From: Emydura subglobosa
Taxonomy: Eukaryota > Chordata > Testudines > Chelidae
Reading direction: 5' to 3'
NCBI GenBank assembly: GCA_007922225.1
Contig: ML680053.1
Location: forward strand, 16,685,877-16,749,876
DNA: 64,000 nucleotides
The position numbers and the translations under genes are program-made. Numbering within the stretch: the stretch's first letter is position 1; every line of letters starts with the position of its first letter. The notes beneath the pieces are model-generated. The model was not told where the DNA came from. It ran no database searches and worked only from the letters and a program-made list of their open reading frames with translations. Shown one piece after another: positions 45,886 to 57,545 of the stretch.

Positions 45886-46153
45886 GGCTACAGCTACGCT
45901 GACGGCGGTAAAGTCGCTGCCGTCAGATCGATTTCTCTGGATTGACTGAGTGGTCAGTGCAGACCTGCTCAGTCGATCCAGAAATCGACATACTAAGACC
46001 AGCTACAAAAATAGCGTAGTGCTGGTCCCGTCGGCGCAGCGCAGTGCAGACAGAGCACAGAAGAGAAGCTCAGCAGTCGACGGGAGTTGCGCAAGTTTTT
46101 TGCATAACTCCCGTCGACTGCCGCCGAATCTCACAGATAAGTGTAGACAGGAC
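45886..46153. mobile_element. GC-rich MITE, family A copy 2
   Basis: The left end 'ggctacagctacgctgacgg' pairs with the reverse complement of the right end 'ggtcctgtctacacttatc'. Internal 'gcagtcgacgggagttgcgc' and 'aactcccgtcgactgccgcc' are near-perfect inverses. Subterminal 'gatcgatttctctgg' and 'cgatccagaaatcgac' form another inverted pair. Confidence 0.8.
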
Positions 46154-47558
46154 CTCAGATACCATGGTGATGTGGCCCACATGAAGAAATAGGTGGGTGG
46201 GTAGGTATTCCTCTGATGGAAAGTTGTTTAAAAGTGTTAATGAAATAAGAAACTATTTCTGCCTTTTTTTTTCACTTTTCTGTGGAAGGAAACATTTTTT
46301 CTTCCACAGGCTTCCATTGCTAGCTGATATCCAGCTCCTTAGTGTTCAACGGCACAATGTGAAGACTCTCCGCAAGAGTCCACAACATACTAACACAAGC
46401 ATGCCGCCCAGAGTAAATATTTCCAATCACCCATTTTTCATTAACGAAGTTCCTGCTACTACTGTAGGCTCCCTTTTGAAGATTTGCCTTCTGAAGAGGG
46501 CAAGAATTTGAGACAGACTGTCACCTCTGGAAAATGTCATGGCAAGTGGGGGAGGGGCTGCTTTTATTCAAATGTGGTTACTGTTATTGGACATATAAGC
46601 TCATGATCATGATCGGTTGTGTGTGGAAGTGAATTTCACAACTCCGAAGAATGAAAGAGACTGTTAAAGTCAGCTGGGCAAGATTCCGATCCCAGGCACA
46701 CCAGCATAGAGACAGAGTAACTCTTTTGAGTTCTGTAATTGAGGTTGTAACTGAGATCAGAGTAGGTCCCATGCTCTGATGCTTACAGGCAAAATATAAC
46801 AAGCTGCTATTACCGGACAGTGCCATTAAGCGAGTATGCAAAGTATATATATGAAAATCTGCATTTTAAGTTAGTAATTTAATGACTGATTGCAAATTGT
46901 ATTGGTTGGGAAATGAAAAGAATTTTGGAAAACTTAAGGTTAGGTTATAACTCCAAGAAAAGCAGGAAGTGAAGAACAAGTTTAAATGATGAAAAAAAAA
47001 AAGTGCATGATCAAAAGTCCTGCAGCAGAAACTGCTGTAAGCTTCTACACTTGTTAACATGATTCAAAACAGATTACAAGATACCAGACCAATGCCAAGT
47101 TCAAAATCAAGTAAGAGCTAGAGGCTAAATATAACCCTGAACTTCCAGACAACTATTGGAAATGCAATTGAAGAACAAACCCAATCCTGGTAGGATTTTC
47201 TTTACCCATTCCTCATGAAGGCCAAAGTTATAATGTTTGCCGAGCAGGAATGCAACATTTGGACACCACTTGACATGTCTGTAAATTCAAAGGCTGTCAG
47301 TATCTGCCCTGTTATATCACTGAAATATTTGAGGCAATTTGTTCAGCACTACAGAGCTAACCAAGTGTGGAGAATGACCATCCACAAGAGCCAGGAGAAC
47401 AAACCATTATATTGATTGAATGGGTGAATGTGAAAGAGTTTATAAATCTCTGTTACAGGGATCTGTTTGCAGATGGGATTTATTGGCACACCATGAGAGG
47501 AAGCGCGAGCCATTACTGGGTGAAATGCACCAATATTCAAAGGGCCTATTTGAGGTGT
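46154..47558. other. No recognised feature
   Basis: No gene or repeat recognised; AT-rich. Confidence 0.35.
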
Positions 47559-47560
47559 TA

Positions 47561-47875
47561 CAGTAGAACCGCTGAGTCATGAACACCTCGGGAATGGAGG
47601 TTGCCCGTAACTCTGAAATGTTCGTAACTCTGAACAAAACGTTATGGTGGTTCTTTCAAAAGTTTACAACTGAACATTAATTTAAAACAGCTTTGAAACA
47701 CTACTATGCAGAAGAAAAATGCAGCTTTCCCTTTATTTTTTTAGGCGTTTACATTTAACACAGCACTGTACTGTATTTGCTTTTTTTTCCCCTCTGCGGC
47801 TGCCTGATTGTGTATTTCTGATTCCAAATGAGGTGTGTGGTTGACTGGTCAGTTTGTAACTTTGAGGTTCTGCTG
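47561..47875. mobile_element. Tigger/mariner-type MITE with TA duplication
   Basis: The left end 'cagtagaaccgctgagtcat' pairs with the reverse complement of the right end 'cagcagaacctcaaagttac'. TA flanks both sides (47559-47560, 47876-47877). It is 315 bp and non-coding. CAG ends plus a TA duplication point to the pogo/Tigger branch of Tc1/mariner. Confidence 0.8.
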
Positions 47876-47877
47876 TA

Positions 47878-48593
47878 TGTAGGTCATGCGATAGCCCTTC
47901 TGCACAAGGCATCTTTCACCCACTGTGCTGAACCCAATGACAGGAAGAGAGGACAGGACTTGGGCAGAAAGAGTAGAGCTGAAATAATCAAGAGTTGTTA
48001 TTGTTTTTTAAACAAATTTCTGGGTAAGAGGTTTCCTGCGCATTCTGATGGGTTTTAGATTATTTTCTGTCTTTTATCTCACCCTTCTAAGAAGAAAATA
48101 ACCTACATTTTTCCAGGATGCATATAAAAGCCTCCAGTGCCGTAGGGGCTCAGAAGCACTGCAGGTTATTAGAAAAAATTATCCTGTGAACCACACTTTG
48201 AAATGCCAGAAACTCTAAGCTATTACCGAGGACTTGATCTTGGTTGGAATTGCTACAGGTAATGTAACTGATATCTAAAATTCATACCCAGATAAAATCA
48301 AGCTTGTAAATACCTCTACGCCAAGATACATTAGGAAACTATTCTGGTGCCAGGACGAATGACAGCTCCTCATTTCTTCTAAAAAGAAAAACGAGGGGAA
48401 CCCAGTGATGCCTCAGTTTTCTTCTGAAATGGTCAACATCCTTCCAGTGAGGGAGTGTACTGCTGGAGATGCAGGAACTTGGCTTCTCCCAAACATAGCT
48501 GCATTGAGTTAAAAAATGCCACAGCATTTTTAAATTGGGAAATCAAGAATGATGGCTACTTTAATCACTGTGCTGATGATGAGCACACGAAGC
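47878..48593. other. No recognised feature
   Basis: No gene or repeat recognised. Confidence 0.35.
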
Positions 48594-48601
48594 CTGTATA
48601 C

Positions 48602-49071
48602 CAGTGGTCCACAAACTATTTACCCTGGACTCCCCTTTACCCCTGTCTACGCCCCCCTCTCTGCTTCCGGAGCTGGGAGAAGGGCCATGGTCAGGGCCAG
48701 GGGTTGTGGCTGGCAGCAGAGTCACAGTCGGGGGGCTGAGGTCGGAGCCAGGGGCCGAGGCTGGGAGTGGGGCCCTGTGGGCTGTGGTGGACCTTGGAAG
48801 CCAAGGCTGTGGCCAAGAGCCAAGGCCGTGGGTCAGGCGCTGAGACCATGGGCTGAGGCAGGGGGCCAGGCACCGAGGCAGGGGGCCGGGTGCTGAGGCT
48901 GATCCAGGGCCAGCGGCAGGTGGGCAGGATCAGAGTAGAGCTCGAGGCAGAGCGGAGCTGGGTGGCAGTTTCCTCTGCCCCCATGGGGGCCAGCCCAGGC
49001 CCTGCAGTGCGCCCCCAAACATTCCTCCATGCCCCCCTCTGAGGGCGCACCCCACAGTTTGGGGACCTCTG
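48602..49071. mobile_element. hAT MITE with 8-bp target duplication, G-rich core
   Basis: The left end 'cagtggtccacaaacta' pairs with the reverse complement of the right end 'cagaggtccccaaactg'. Flanks 'ctgtatac' (48594-48601) and 'ctatatgc' (49072-49079) agree at 6 of 8, both differences being transitions. The core repeats 'ggggc(c/t)gaggc' units. The 115- and 119-codon frames here come from low-complexity sequence and are not genes. Confidence 0.8.
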
Positions 49072-49279
49072 CTATATGCTAAGTAATTCAACAAGATTTA
49101 GTAAAACTCTTCATGGCCCAGGCAGATCTTTAGACTGTCCACCAGGGTGTTAATTTGCTGCAGTTTTCATGATGCATCCCCCTGTGTACTGAGACACACC
49201 ATCTACTTTAACGTTAGGCCCCTGAAGAGCCACCGGATGGTAACAGATCAGACTTGAGTTTCTATTGACTTGAGCTTCA

Positions 49280-49420
49280 TAAATTCATAGATTCTGAGGC
49301 CAGAAAGGGACCATTAGATCATCTAGCCTGACCTCCTGTTTGTCACAGACCATAGACGTTCACCCAGTCGCCCCAGTCGTGATCCCAATAACTCAGAGTT
49401 GTAATCAAACAAGTGAAATT
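49280..49420 (-). mobile_element. CR1-group LINE 3' terminal fragment
   Basis: 'aattcatagattctgaggcc', 'agaaagggaccattagatca' and 'tctagcctgacctcctgttt' are the inverse of a CR1 3' end. Confidence 0.8.
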
Positions 49421-49654
49421 GAACTATCCAGTCCCCCTAACAAGTCTACTTCAGAAAAGGGAACATAGTTCACAGGACTACACCTCACTCAAGACCCAAT
49501 GCTGCTTCCATTTGGTCCAATGGGAGTTCAGCATCAGGCCCATAAATATGAGAAGTGGAATAATAAGTTAGTTCACTATCATTATTATATATTATGCTGG
49601 CAAACTGAGACCTGTCCAAGACCAGGCCCCACCGTGCCAAGCGGTGTCCAAAGA

Positions 49655-49850
49655 AACAAGGTGGGTGAGATCATATCTTTTACTGGACCAACTTCTGTTG
49701 GGGAGACAAGCTTTCGAGCCACACAGAGCTCTTCTTCAGCTCTTATAAGCTCTGTGTGTCTTGAAGGCTTGTCTCTCTCACCAACAGAAGTTGCTCCAGT
49801 AAAAGATATTACCTCACCCACCTAGTTTCTCTAACATCCTGGGACTGACA
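49655..49850. mobile_element. Palindromic DNA element with 'acaaggtgggtgag' ends (copy 3, best)
   Basis: The left half 'caaggtgggtgagatcatat', 'cttttactggaccaacttct' and 'gacaagctttcgagccacac' is inverted in the right half ('gaaggcttgtctctctcacc', 'aacagaagttgctccagtaa', 'aagatattacctcacccacc'). The centre is 'agctcttcttcagctctta'. Copies 1 and 2 (19772, 25018) hold only one arm each. Confidence 0.8.
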
Positions 49851-49859
49851 TGCTCCAAC

Positions 49860-50105
49860 TACACTGCAGACAAGCACTGTACAAACACATAGTAAGCAAC
49901 AACCCCTGCCCTGAAGAGCTTCCGATCATTCTAAACAGGCCAGACAGACACAGGGTGGGAGACAGGGAGTATGATTAGCTCCAGTTTACATGAGGGAAAC
50001 TGAGCACGGAACAATTTAAGCCCAAGGTCACAATGGAAGTCTGTGGCAAAGCTGGGAAATGAACCCAAGATCTCAAAAACCAGCAATATAATATTCATCT
50101 TCTGT
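49860..50105 (-). repeat. SINE, 3' region and core
   Basis: 'cactgtacaaacacatagta', 'aacccctgccctgaagagct' and, further on, 'gtttacatgagggaaactga' and 'taagcccaaggtcacaatgg' are the inverse of the SINE tail and core. Confidence 0.65.
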
Positions 50106-50362
50106 GATATCAAGCCTATTAGGCGGGAAGAGCTGTTTATTCTTAACTGTCTAATCAACCGACTCTGCACGTGTATGTACAACACTTAAAAATAGTCAGC
50201 ATTTTAATCAGACTTGTTCTCTGATAGTCAAGAATGAACTCAAATCTCACAACACCCATTGGGTGGGGAGAACCACCCATTGTCATCATATTTAAGTAAT
50301 AAGGACAAGGCAAGTGAAACGTCTGTTCTAACTTTGAAATTCCTTCCTTCTCTCTTCTTCTT

Positions 50363-50760
50363 AGACTCATAGACTTTAAGGCCAGAGGGGACCATCATGA
50401 TCATCTAGTCTGACCTCCTACTCACAGAACCTCACCCAGCCACTCCTGCAATGGACCCATAAACTCGGGCTGAGTTACTGAAGTCCTAAAACCAGTATTT
50501 AAAGACTTCAAGCTATAGAGAATCCATCATTTGCTCTAGTTTAGGCCAGCAAGTGACCTGTGCCCGACGCTGCAGAGGAGGCAAAAAAAACAAAAAACAA
50601 TCAGACCTGTAAGAAAATTCCTTCCTGTCCCCAAATATGGTGATCAGTTAGACCATAGCATGTGAGTGAGACTCAACAGCCAAACACCTGGGAAAGAACT
50701 CTCTGTAGTAACCCAGAATCCTCCCCCATCTAGTGTCCCATCTCAGGCCATTCTTCTTCT
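50363..50760 (-). mobile_element. CR1-group LINE 3' end, longer untranslated type
   Basis: 'gactcatagactttaaggcc', 'agaggggaccatcatgatca' and 'gtctgacctcctactcacag' match 49280. It continues through 'aaattccttcctgtccccaa' and 'aactctctgtagtaaccc'. Confidence 0.75.
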
Positions 50761-51467
50761 TCTTTGCAAACACACTGCAGGTATTAAATAAATGTCAAAG
50801 CAGTGATTATCCATCTGCTCTGTTGAATGCTTTTCCCCACTGAAATGAAAGGGAGAAAGATATCAGTCTCTATCAATATCTCTGTTTTCTTTTGTCTCCT
50901 TCCTCTGTATTTCAAACAGCTCATCCACATTTCCCCAGACCTAGAATTGTGCACAAAATGCATGTTTTTGATGGCTTCTTCTGATGGCTTTAATTCTGTG
51001 TGCCTTAAGAACTTGCTCTTTTATTCACACTGTGTGCAAGCAACACGGTCAAACTGGCGTCTGCCAAAGAGCTCTGGCAGTGACGTAATCCACAAGTACA
51101 AAGCCAACGAGATGTCATGAGAGATTCTCAAGGGTGTTGTCTTGCATTACATTTTTGTTTTTGTTCACCCCCTCCTAGTTCCTTACTCCTTTAAAGTTGC
51201 TTTATGCCAGTGACCTCCTCTCAGTTTACTTGTCAAATGAATCAAGGAAAATGCTATTTATTTTAGCAAGTTGGTTATAATGCTACCAAAGCCAAGGCAT
51301 GGATACTACTCATTATTTTAAAGAAGACCTATTGCTATAGAGGCAACCTACAGAAAGGCCCATACCCCATTCCAATAGGCTAATATTTGAATGAAGTCAC
51401 AATATAAATGCATTACTCTTGTGTGGAGCCCAATTGCGACATTTTCTTTCTACCTTACGTACATACA
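50761..51467. other. No recognised feature
   Basis: AT-rich, no gene or repeat recognised. Confidence 0.35.
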
Positions 51468-51548
51468 TGGCCCCCATTCCCAACCCTGTGAGGAAGTGAA
51501 GTGCTGTTATCCCCATTTTACAGATGAAAAATCGAGGCAAAGAGAAGC
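51468..51548 (-). repeat. MIR/CORE-type SINE fragment
   Basis: 'tatccccattttacagatga' and 'aaaatcgaggcaaagagaag' are the inverse of the SINE core flank. Confidence 0.6.
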
Positions 51549-51554
51549 TTGCCA

Positions 51555-53170
51555 ACTCCACCTAAATCCTGACAACATCCTGGATCTCTCCCACTCAGGC
51601 TGCAGACCAGAACATGCACATGGACCAGGCATGGTGCTGTTGTCCATAGCTAAGAGGAGGTCATGCATCAGTACTAACAGCCAGAGATCCCTATTCATGT
51701 CTCTGAATCTCTCCACAGCATTTGATAGGCTGACCATAGACTTGCCACATTTCAGGGAAGATGTGGACAAACTGGAGAAAGGCCAGAGAAGAGCAACAAA
51801 AATGATTAATGATCTAGAAAACATGACCTATGAGGCAAGACTGAAATAACTGGGTTTGTTTAGCCTGGAGAAGAGAAGACTGAGGGGGGACATGATGACA
51901 GCCTTCAAGTACATAAAAGGTTATTACAATGAGGAGGGAGAAAAATTGTTCTTCTTAGCCTCTGAGGACAGGACAAGAAGCAATGGGCTTAAACTGCAGG
52001 AAGGGAGGTTTAGTTTGGACATTAGGAAAAACTTCTTAACTGTCAGGGTGGTTAATCACTGGAATAAATGGCCTAACGAGGTTGTGAAATCGCCATCATT
52101 GGAGATTTTTAAGAGCAGGTTAGACAAACACCTGTCAGGGATGGTCTAGATATTACTTAGTCCTGCCTTGAGTGCAGGGGACTGGACGAGATGACCTCTC
52201 GTGGTCCCTTCCAGCCCTGTGATTCTATGATTCTGCTGTCCCACCCCATAGGTGGGAGGGGGGAGTAGGATCATGTGGAGATGGCTTTGATCCTTTATCT
52301 CAGACTGTGCCCAGAGTGGCGGGATGCGACCCCGCTCCTCCATCTCCAGAGCTCTTCTCTGAGTCACATGGATTCATGCTCGCCAACATCTACATGCAGC
52401 CACGAGGGCTTGAATGCCAACAACAGGCGGCTGACACCCTGCTCTAAGGGCTCGCCTGAGATCAGCAACTGGCTGTCGATGCGCTGACACAATCTGGAAA
52501 TCCGAGGGTGATACTGATGGAGAGAGGGAAGCGCTTTCAAGCATTCGCCACCTCCGTGGCATCACCCTCCACCGAAGCAGACATCCTTCAGATTGTTCCG
52601 ATGGTCTGCAGCCTTGGTGTCCATCCACGTTCTTCATGTCCACCGCTGCTGGATTCCCAATTAGCCACAGCTAGGAGAAATGCCCTATGCCATCTGTGGC
52701 TGGCAAAGTAACTCCTTCTTTTGGATTCAGCCTTATGCACAGTGATCCATGACCCCCAGCCTTGATTATTGCAATTCTCTGTGCTTAGGAATGACATCAC
52801 CCACCTCAAAAAAATCCCACATCCCAGCAACCTATCTGCTTCACAGCACAGACTGCCCAGAGTACATCACCCCTGTGCGCCACTCTTGACCAGTTCCCGG
52901 TGGAATACGGTGTGAGATGTCAAGGTTTTGGTCCTCATCTTCGAAGCCCTTCCTAGCACTAACCCAAATTACCAGAGACATTGCCTCTCCCTCAGTAATT
53001 GATACCTCCCATGAGAGCTATGTTCCATTGGAACCATCAAACAGAAGGGTAAAATTGGCTCACAAATCTGGAACTCACTCTCTTGAGAGACCAGAATAAT
53101 CCTGAACTTCACACCTTCAGAGCAAAGTGCAAATCCCACTTCCTTCGATTGCATCTTCACACCATAAATC
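51555..53170 (+). mobile_element. L2-clade LINE, split by a CR1
   Basis: 5' piece (51555-51745): 'SHSGCRPEHAHG' and 'FMSLNLSTAFDRL' correspond to the L2 'QSGFRPxH' and 'LLDLSAAFDTVDH' motifs. 3' piece (52244-53170) in shifting frames: 'NIYMQPRG' near 52385, 'EISNWLSMR' near 52460, 'LDYCNSLCLG' near 52762, 'SRFWSSSSKPFLALTQI' near 52917 (L2 'FKxLxxxFKALxxLAP'-like) and 'WNSLS'-like text near 53070. The order is that of an L2 reverse transcriptase. All parts are heavily mutated. The middle (51745-52240) is a later CR1 insertion. Confidence 0.75.
51745..52240 (+). mobile_element. CR1 LINE 3' end inserted in L2
   Basis: 'FREDVDKLEKGQRRATKMIN' (51751 on), 'MFSLEKRRLRGDMMTAFKYI' (51856 on), 'RFSLDIRKNFLTVRVVNHWN' and 'KSRLDKHLSGMV' are standard CR1 C-terminal text, with one stop between them. 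The 3' end is 'ctgtgattctatgattctg'. The Trp that is a stop in the 40790 and 62398 copies is intact here. Confidence 0.92.
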
Positions 53171-54904
53171 TCCACTGAAAAATAAACATATTAACCTAAA
53201 TCCAGTCCCTTGTTGATTGTTTTCTCTATAATTTTGAGAAACACTCTGACGGCACAGTGTTAGTGGCTATATAAGACTTGGATGTGGCCGAAGGATAATA
53301 TTCTATTAAATGCTGCTGTTTTTAGAGTGTTTTCTGAAGAACTATCCTGGCTCCATCCCTAGTAATTAAATACTATAGGACTTTTTCCACAGTGCCATGT
53401 ATACCATCCCCTTGTGACACTTAACCAATGAAACAAGAGAGGGATCTAGTAAAACTTTATCAAAGTGTTACTGAATGCCCGAGAAAGCAAAGTTACAATA
53501 ATGATTGGGTTAAATGATGTACTTTGCATGCTTTGGCAATAAATCCAGATTATTGGACTCTAAAGGTTGCCAGAAAAGGCTTTGTAGAATACCACACTGC
53601 TCAAAACTTAATGAGTTTTAGCAGGGAAGAACATAATTCTAAAGTTCAGCAGAAGGTGTATGTTTGTACGCAGTGACTAAGTGTATGTGAGTGGGAGGCA
53701 AATGCAGATGGCTGGAAATATGCTACTACTGCAAAACACATATGATGTTTTGTATTCTAGAGCAGAAAGCAGAAATTGTCTAAAATACAGCAATTCAGTT
53801 ACTAGTTATAGTTGGTTGTGCTGCTGAGTCACGTATCTTCAGCAGCACTGAACAGTAACAATACCCCCAGTAACAAAATGTTCCATTCGCTTTTAAAAAG
53901 GAAGCGATCATATTAAGAATTAGGACCAGAGAGTTTGCAGAAGTACAAGAGGAACCAAACAAGGGGAAAACCTGTTCAATAAACCACATTCTATAAATTT
54001 TCTGTTAAAAGCAAAGGATGCACAAGTCGGCCAGAAAGCAAGTTGCATGAAAAAAATAAAACTTAAGTACATTCCCAAATGGTTCTCCATTGTGGCTCAG
54101 CCCTAACTTCTCTTTAGCTGCCTTTTAGACAACAAGCAAATTAGGGAAGGGACTGTTTCACTTTATGTCTTGTTCTGCTCCAAGCTTATTGAATGCTTAT
54201 TGAAATTACTACTGAGTGTTAAATGACTGGTAAGTAAATCCAACTTGCAGAGTTCCGAATTCTATCCAGGATCATTGCTACACATAATTTTTACCTTTAG
54301 CTAAATAATCCTTCACCATAGGGACTGAGAAGTCAGTTCTACAGCTCTGCCCAATTAACACACTAACCAACTGAGGCCTCTCAAGAAGATTTTTTGGAAC
54401 TGTTGAGTGGCTGATGCCTTTAATGTGAGACCTGTTGATGGGGAGAGGGAGATGAAGAGTTGACAATACTTGATGGGAAGAGCAGTGACACCTCCTTGGG
54501 AGAGAAGTTTATATTTGAAAAGAATCCCACTGTAAAATGGGTATTTAGAGACAATGTTACCTGCTATTTAGGTATGTGTGAGCCAGGAAAATATATAATG
54601 ATGTCTGTTTGAAGCTGAAAACAAAATCTGTGTAAAAGGAAATCCTACTAATATTTATGGATTGACTAGAGAGTGAGGTAAATGGAGAACCAACTGCTGA
54701 ATTTAAAAGGTAAACCAGTCTCTGTGAAGGGAGAGTCACATGGCCGGGACACACAACTGACAGCTCTTTGGCTAGCTGTGAAAAAAAGCTGCTCTATAAG
54801 ATGGTTGGGTTTTCAGCACCTCTAAACATCAGGCCACAGGTATCTCAAGCTTGCACTTAAAAAATCAAGCCTCCAAATCCGAAATCACTTTTGAAAATTT
54901 TAGT
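53171..54904. other. No recognised feature
   Basis: AT-rich, no gene or repeat recognised. Confidence 0.35.
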
Positions 54905-55015
54905 CTAGATGACATGCCTAAGGCCATCGAGGGTGTCAGAGTCAGAGTCAGCACTAGGATTAGAATTTAGCAGGTCCCAGTCCTGTGCTCAGACAACTAG
55001 ACCACTCTCTCTAGA
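54905..55015 (-). repeat. MIR/CORE-type SINE fragment
   Basis: 'gacatgcctaaggccatcga', 'ggtcccagtcctgtgctcag' and 'acaactagaccactctct' resemble the inverse of a SINE head. Confidence 0.5.
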
Positions 55016-55489
55016 GCACGATGACACCCAGCAGTCACTAGACGAGTGATGAGACCAGACTTAGGGTGTGTGTGAAACACCAAAATGGAGAACAGCTGGG
55101 AGATGGGGCGGAAGAGGGGAGGGTGTCAAAATCAACCCTCAGACAAATGTGTGTCACTGCAGTTGACCTCAATGGGAACTGCACAAATGTGCTGGAGAAT
55201 AGAACCTAGCCCAGTGTGTGTGAAAGCAGAGTGGACCCTCACAATCCACAGTGTGGGGTTGGAACTAGGGGAGCAAAGTCATCTCCCAGAGTAGGTCACA
55301 GCAATGGCATTTCTCCTTTTTTAGGTATGCCACCCATGATTAACACTTTTCTCAAGCGCTGGGCTTGGCTGGTTGACAAGGGCCTGCTCATAAGGAAAAA
55401 CAGCCATGGGAAGTGTCACTGGAACGTCCCAGTGGTCAAGCGCACAGAAACCTTTTTTCACTTTGGTGGGATGGCAGACACTTAGGTTT

Positions 55490-55965
55490 TGTATACAGAA
55501 AAACTTTAGCTAGGAGCTCAGGGAAGATGGATATGATTTATTTCTGGAGGCACAGCTCTGACTCTAAGAATGGGAAGGGTGATGGTGCCAAGAAGTACGT
55601 ACAAATGTAAAGTAATTTAGCTGAACAAAGATATTAACTGCTTGTATGAATACTTTAATCCAGGAGGACAGCGCTAAAGCCTGTAAAATCTAAGCCAAAA
55701 ATTGGATTAAACTGAGAAAGAACCATTTTTAATACTGTGCAACCAACAATTAGTCTGTGGAATTCATTGCCACAAGATATAATTGAGGTAAGGAGGGATA
55801 TAAATCATCAGGCTTTGGGGTATAAGACAACTTCCAGTTAATGAGGTTTAGGAAGAAACCTTTCTGTGGACACATAATTTGTTTTGAAGCAGCAGATTCA
55901 GGACGCCATCAGAGATATGTGGACTACTGGTCTGAACTAGTATGGCAATTGCTTTCTTTCTAATT
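55490..55965 (+). mobile_element. CR1/L3-like LINE 3' end, old
   Basis: 'agtctgtggaattcattgcc' (about 55751) is the LINE 'LWNSLP' region, and 'actactggtctgaactagta' 'tggcaattgctttct' is its 3' tail, close to the tail of the element at 26745. Confidence 0.65.
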
Positions 55966-55974
55966 CTCATTTGC

Positions 55975-56724
55975 GGGCTGGTCTACACTACAGCGTTTTG
56001 TCGACAGAAGTCAGCTTTTGGCGACAAACCAGTGGTGGTGTGCACACTCCAATGCGCCTCCCACTGGCAGATCTCCCCTGCTTTGGCAACAGAAGAAAAC
56101 CACCCTGACGAGAAGCTTTTTGCAGCAAAGTTAGAGCGACAAAGCATCGCTGTAGACGCTGTGTGCTGTAACTGGGCTCCAGGCCCCATCTCACAGTGCC
56201 CTCCCTGACTGCTCTGCTCACTGTTTTGATTCTCTGCTGCACTGTCCTGCACCCCAGCCACACAGGCCTGCGCCCCTCCCCTGTCAAAGCCCCAGAAGTT
56301 TTGCAATTGCTCAGCGTGAGGAGCTCACGCAGCTACTGCCCAGCGAAGCATGCCTGCTCCGGCAGCAAACACAATCCTGCCTGGTCTACAGGGGAGAGGG
56401 TGGATCATTCTCCTGGGTCTGTGAGAGAACCGGAGGGAATCAATCCTGCTCTCCTATGGCAGACAGGGAGGCAACACAGGCTGCTGTTGGGAGAGGAGGG
56501 GGGGAGAAATTCCTGATGTGCTGTGCAGAGCCAGGGAGGGAAGCAGGGGCTGATGTTGGGGTGCCCCCCCCCGGCCGGTGTTCAGGTCCCCGAGGAGCTG
56601 GGGGGATGGGACAGGGAGACACGCACTGTCTGTGCACCAGCTTCTGCCTCAGGATTGGTTGCTTCTGGCTACTGTCCGAATTTAAAGAGACAGCGTGTGG
56701 ACACATTCGCTGTCTCTGTCTCTT

Positions 56725-56756
<32 letters not shown>

Positions 56757-57174
56757 TCCCTGTCACCCCCTCCTCACCCCCCCCCCCCCCACACACACAC
56801 ACACACACACACTCCTGTGGGCTTCTTGTGTTCGAGTTCAGCAGCGTCAGCTTGGCGGACAGGGCAGTTGAAAAGCGGCTGTCCGTCTAGAAGGATGCCC
56901 ATGGAACAATGGGCTTCAGAAACCTTCATCATGTGATGCTGTGCCTGCCTCATGAGGCATTGCAAACCCTTCCCAGCACACCCTGCCTGCAGTTGCACAC
57001 TAGGATAGCTACCCACAGTGCACCGCTCCCTGTGTCAGTGCAAGAGCTGGTAGTGTGAGTGCACTCCACTGATAGAAGGAGCATAGTGAGGACATGCAAC
57101 AGCGGTTTAATCACAGCGATGGCTGTATCCCGGCATAAGTGGTGTCGGCAAAACTCTGCAGTGTAGACAAGGCC
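55975..57174. mobile_element. Non-autonomous Harbinger, deletion derivative of the 5151-8980 family
   Basis: The left end 'gggctggtctacactacag' pairs with the reverse complement of the right end 'ggccttgtctacactgcag'. TTA follows the right end (57175-57177); the left copy is decayed. Left part 55975-56420 is related to 5170-5620 ('cctgactgctctgctcac' / 'cctgaccgctctggtcac', then 'tgctgca' and 'caggtacacaggc'-like text). Right part 56870-57130 is related to 8690-8930 ('ggatagctacccacagtgca' / 'tgatagctacccatggtgca'). The centre, where both genes would be, holds CA and poly(C) repeats. Length 1,200 bp. Confidence 0.85.
56733..56813. repeat. (CA)n and poly(C) tracts
   Basis: CA repeats at about 56733-56756 and 56791-56813 flank a run of C (about 56777-56790). 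Minus-strand frames made of Val-Cys and Gly here are artefacts. Confidence 0.9.
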
Positions 57175-57483
57175 TTAGTTTGGAATAAAAGATCTTTTCT
57201 TTGCACAATGTCATGCTCCTCCATATTCATTCATTTCTATTTAGTTTCCTATACAACTTGTGCTTGTCAATGCAGTGTGATTACATTTCCACCAGTATAA
57301 CCAAGTGTGTAAACACTCACTGCGTCATGCTAAACATTTTTATTAGCCACTCCTCAGAATACTCGGCAGACAGATTCATTTTCTTTTCTCAGAATTTATT
57401 AGTGTCATTCTCTCTCTGGCCCAATGACTCCTTAAGTATTTATCCAAAGTGGAACAGGAGGGAGCCCCAGACCAGAATATCCC

Positions 57484-57545
57484 ATAGCTCAGTGGTTAAA
57501 GCCTGCTCCGCAGGGTGAGAGACCCCCTGTTCAAATCCTTTCATC
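57484..57545 (+). repeat. tRNA-like SINE head
   Basis: A-box-like 'atagctcagtggttaaagcc' and B-box-like 'tgttcaaatcc' (57528-57538) at tRNA-like spacing. There is no full cloverleaf, so it is not a tRNA gene. Confidence 0.6.

Noticed and set aside
48549..49050. 115- and 119-codon frames on both strands
   Set aside because: They arise from the G-rich core of an hAT MITE and have no domain.
56440..56936. 122-144-codon frames on both strands
   Set aside because: They run through CA and C repeats in the non-autonomous Harbinger.
57484..57545. Possible tRNA gene
   Set aside because: A and B boxes are present, but no acceptor stem or full cloverleaf can be drawn; a SINE head is the better reading.
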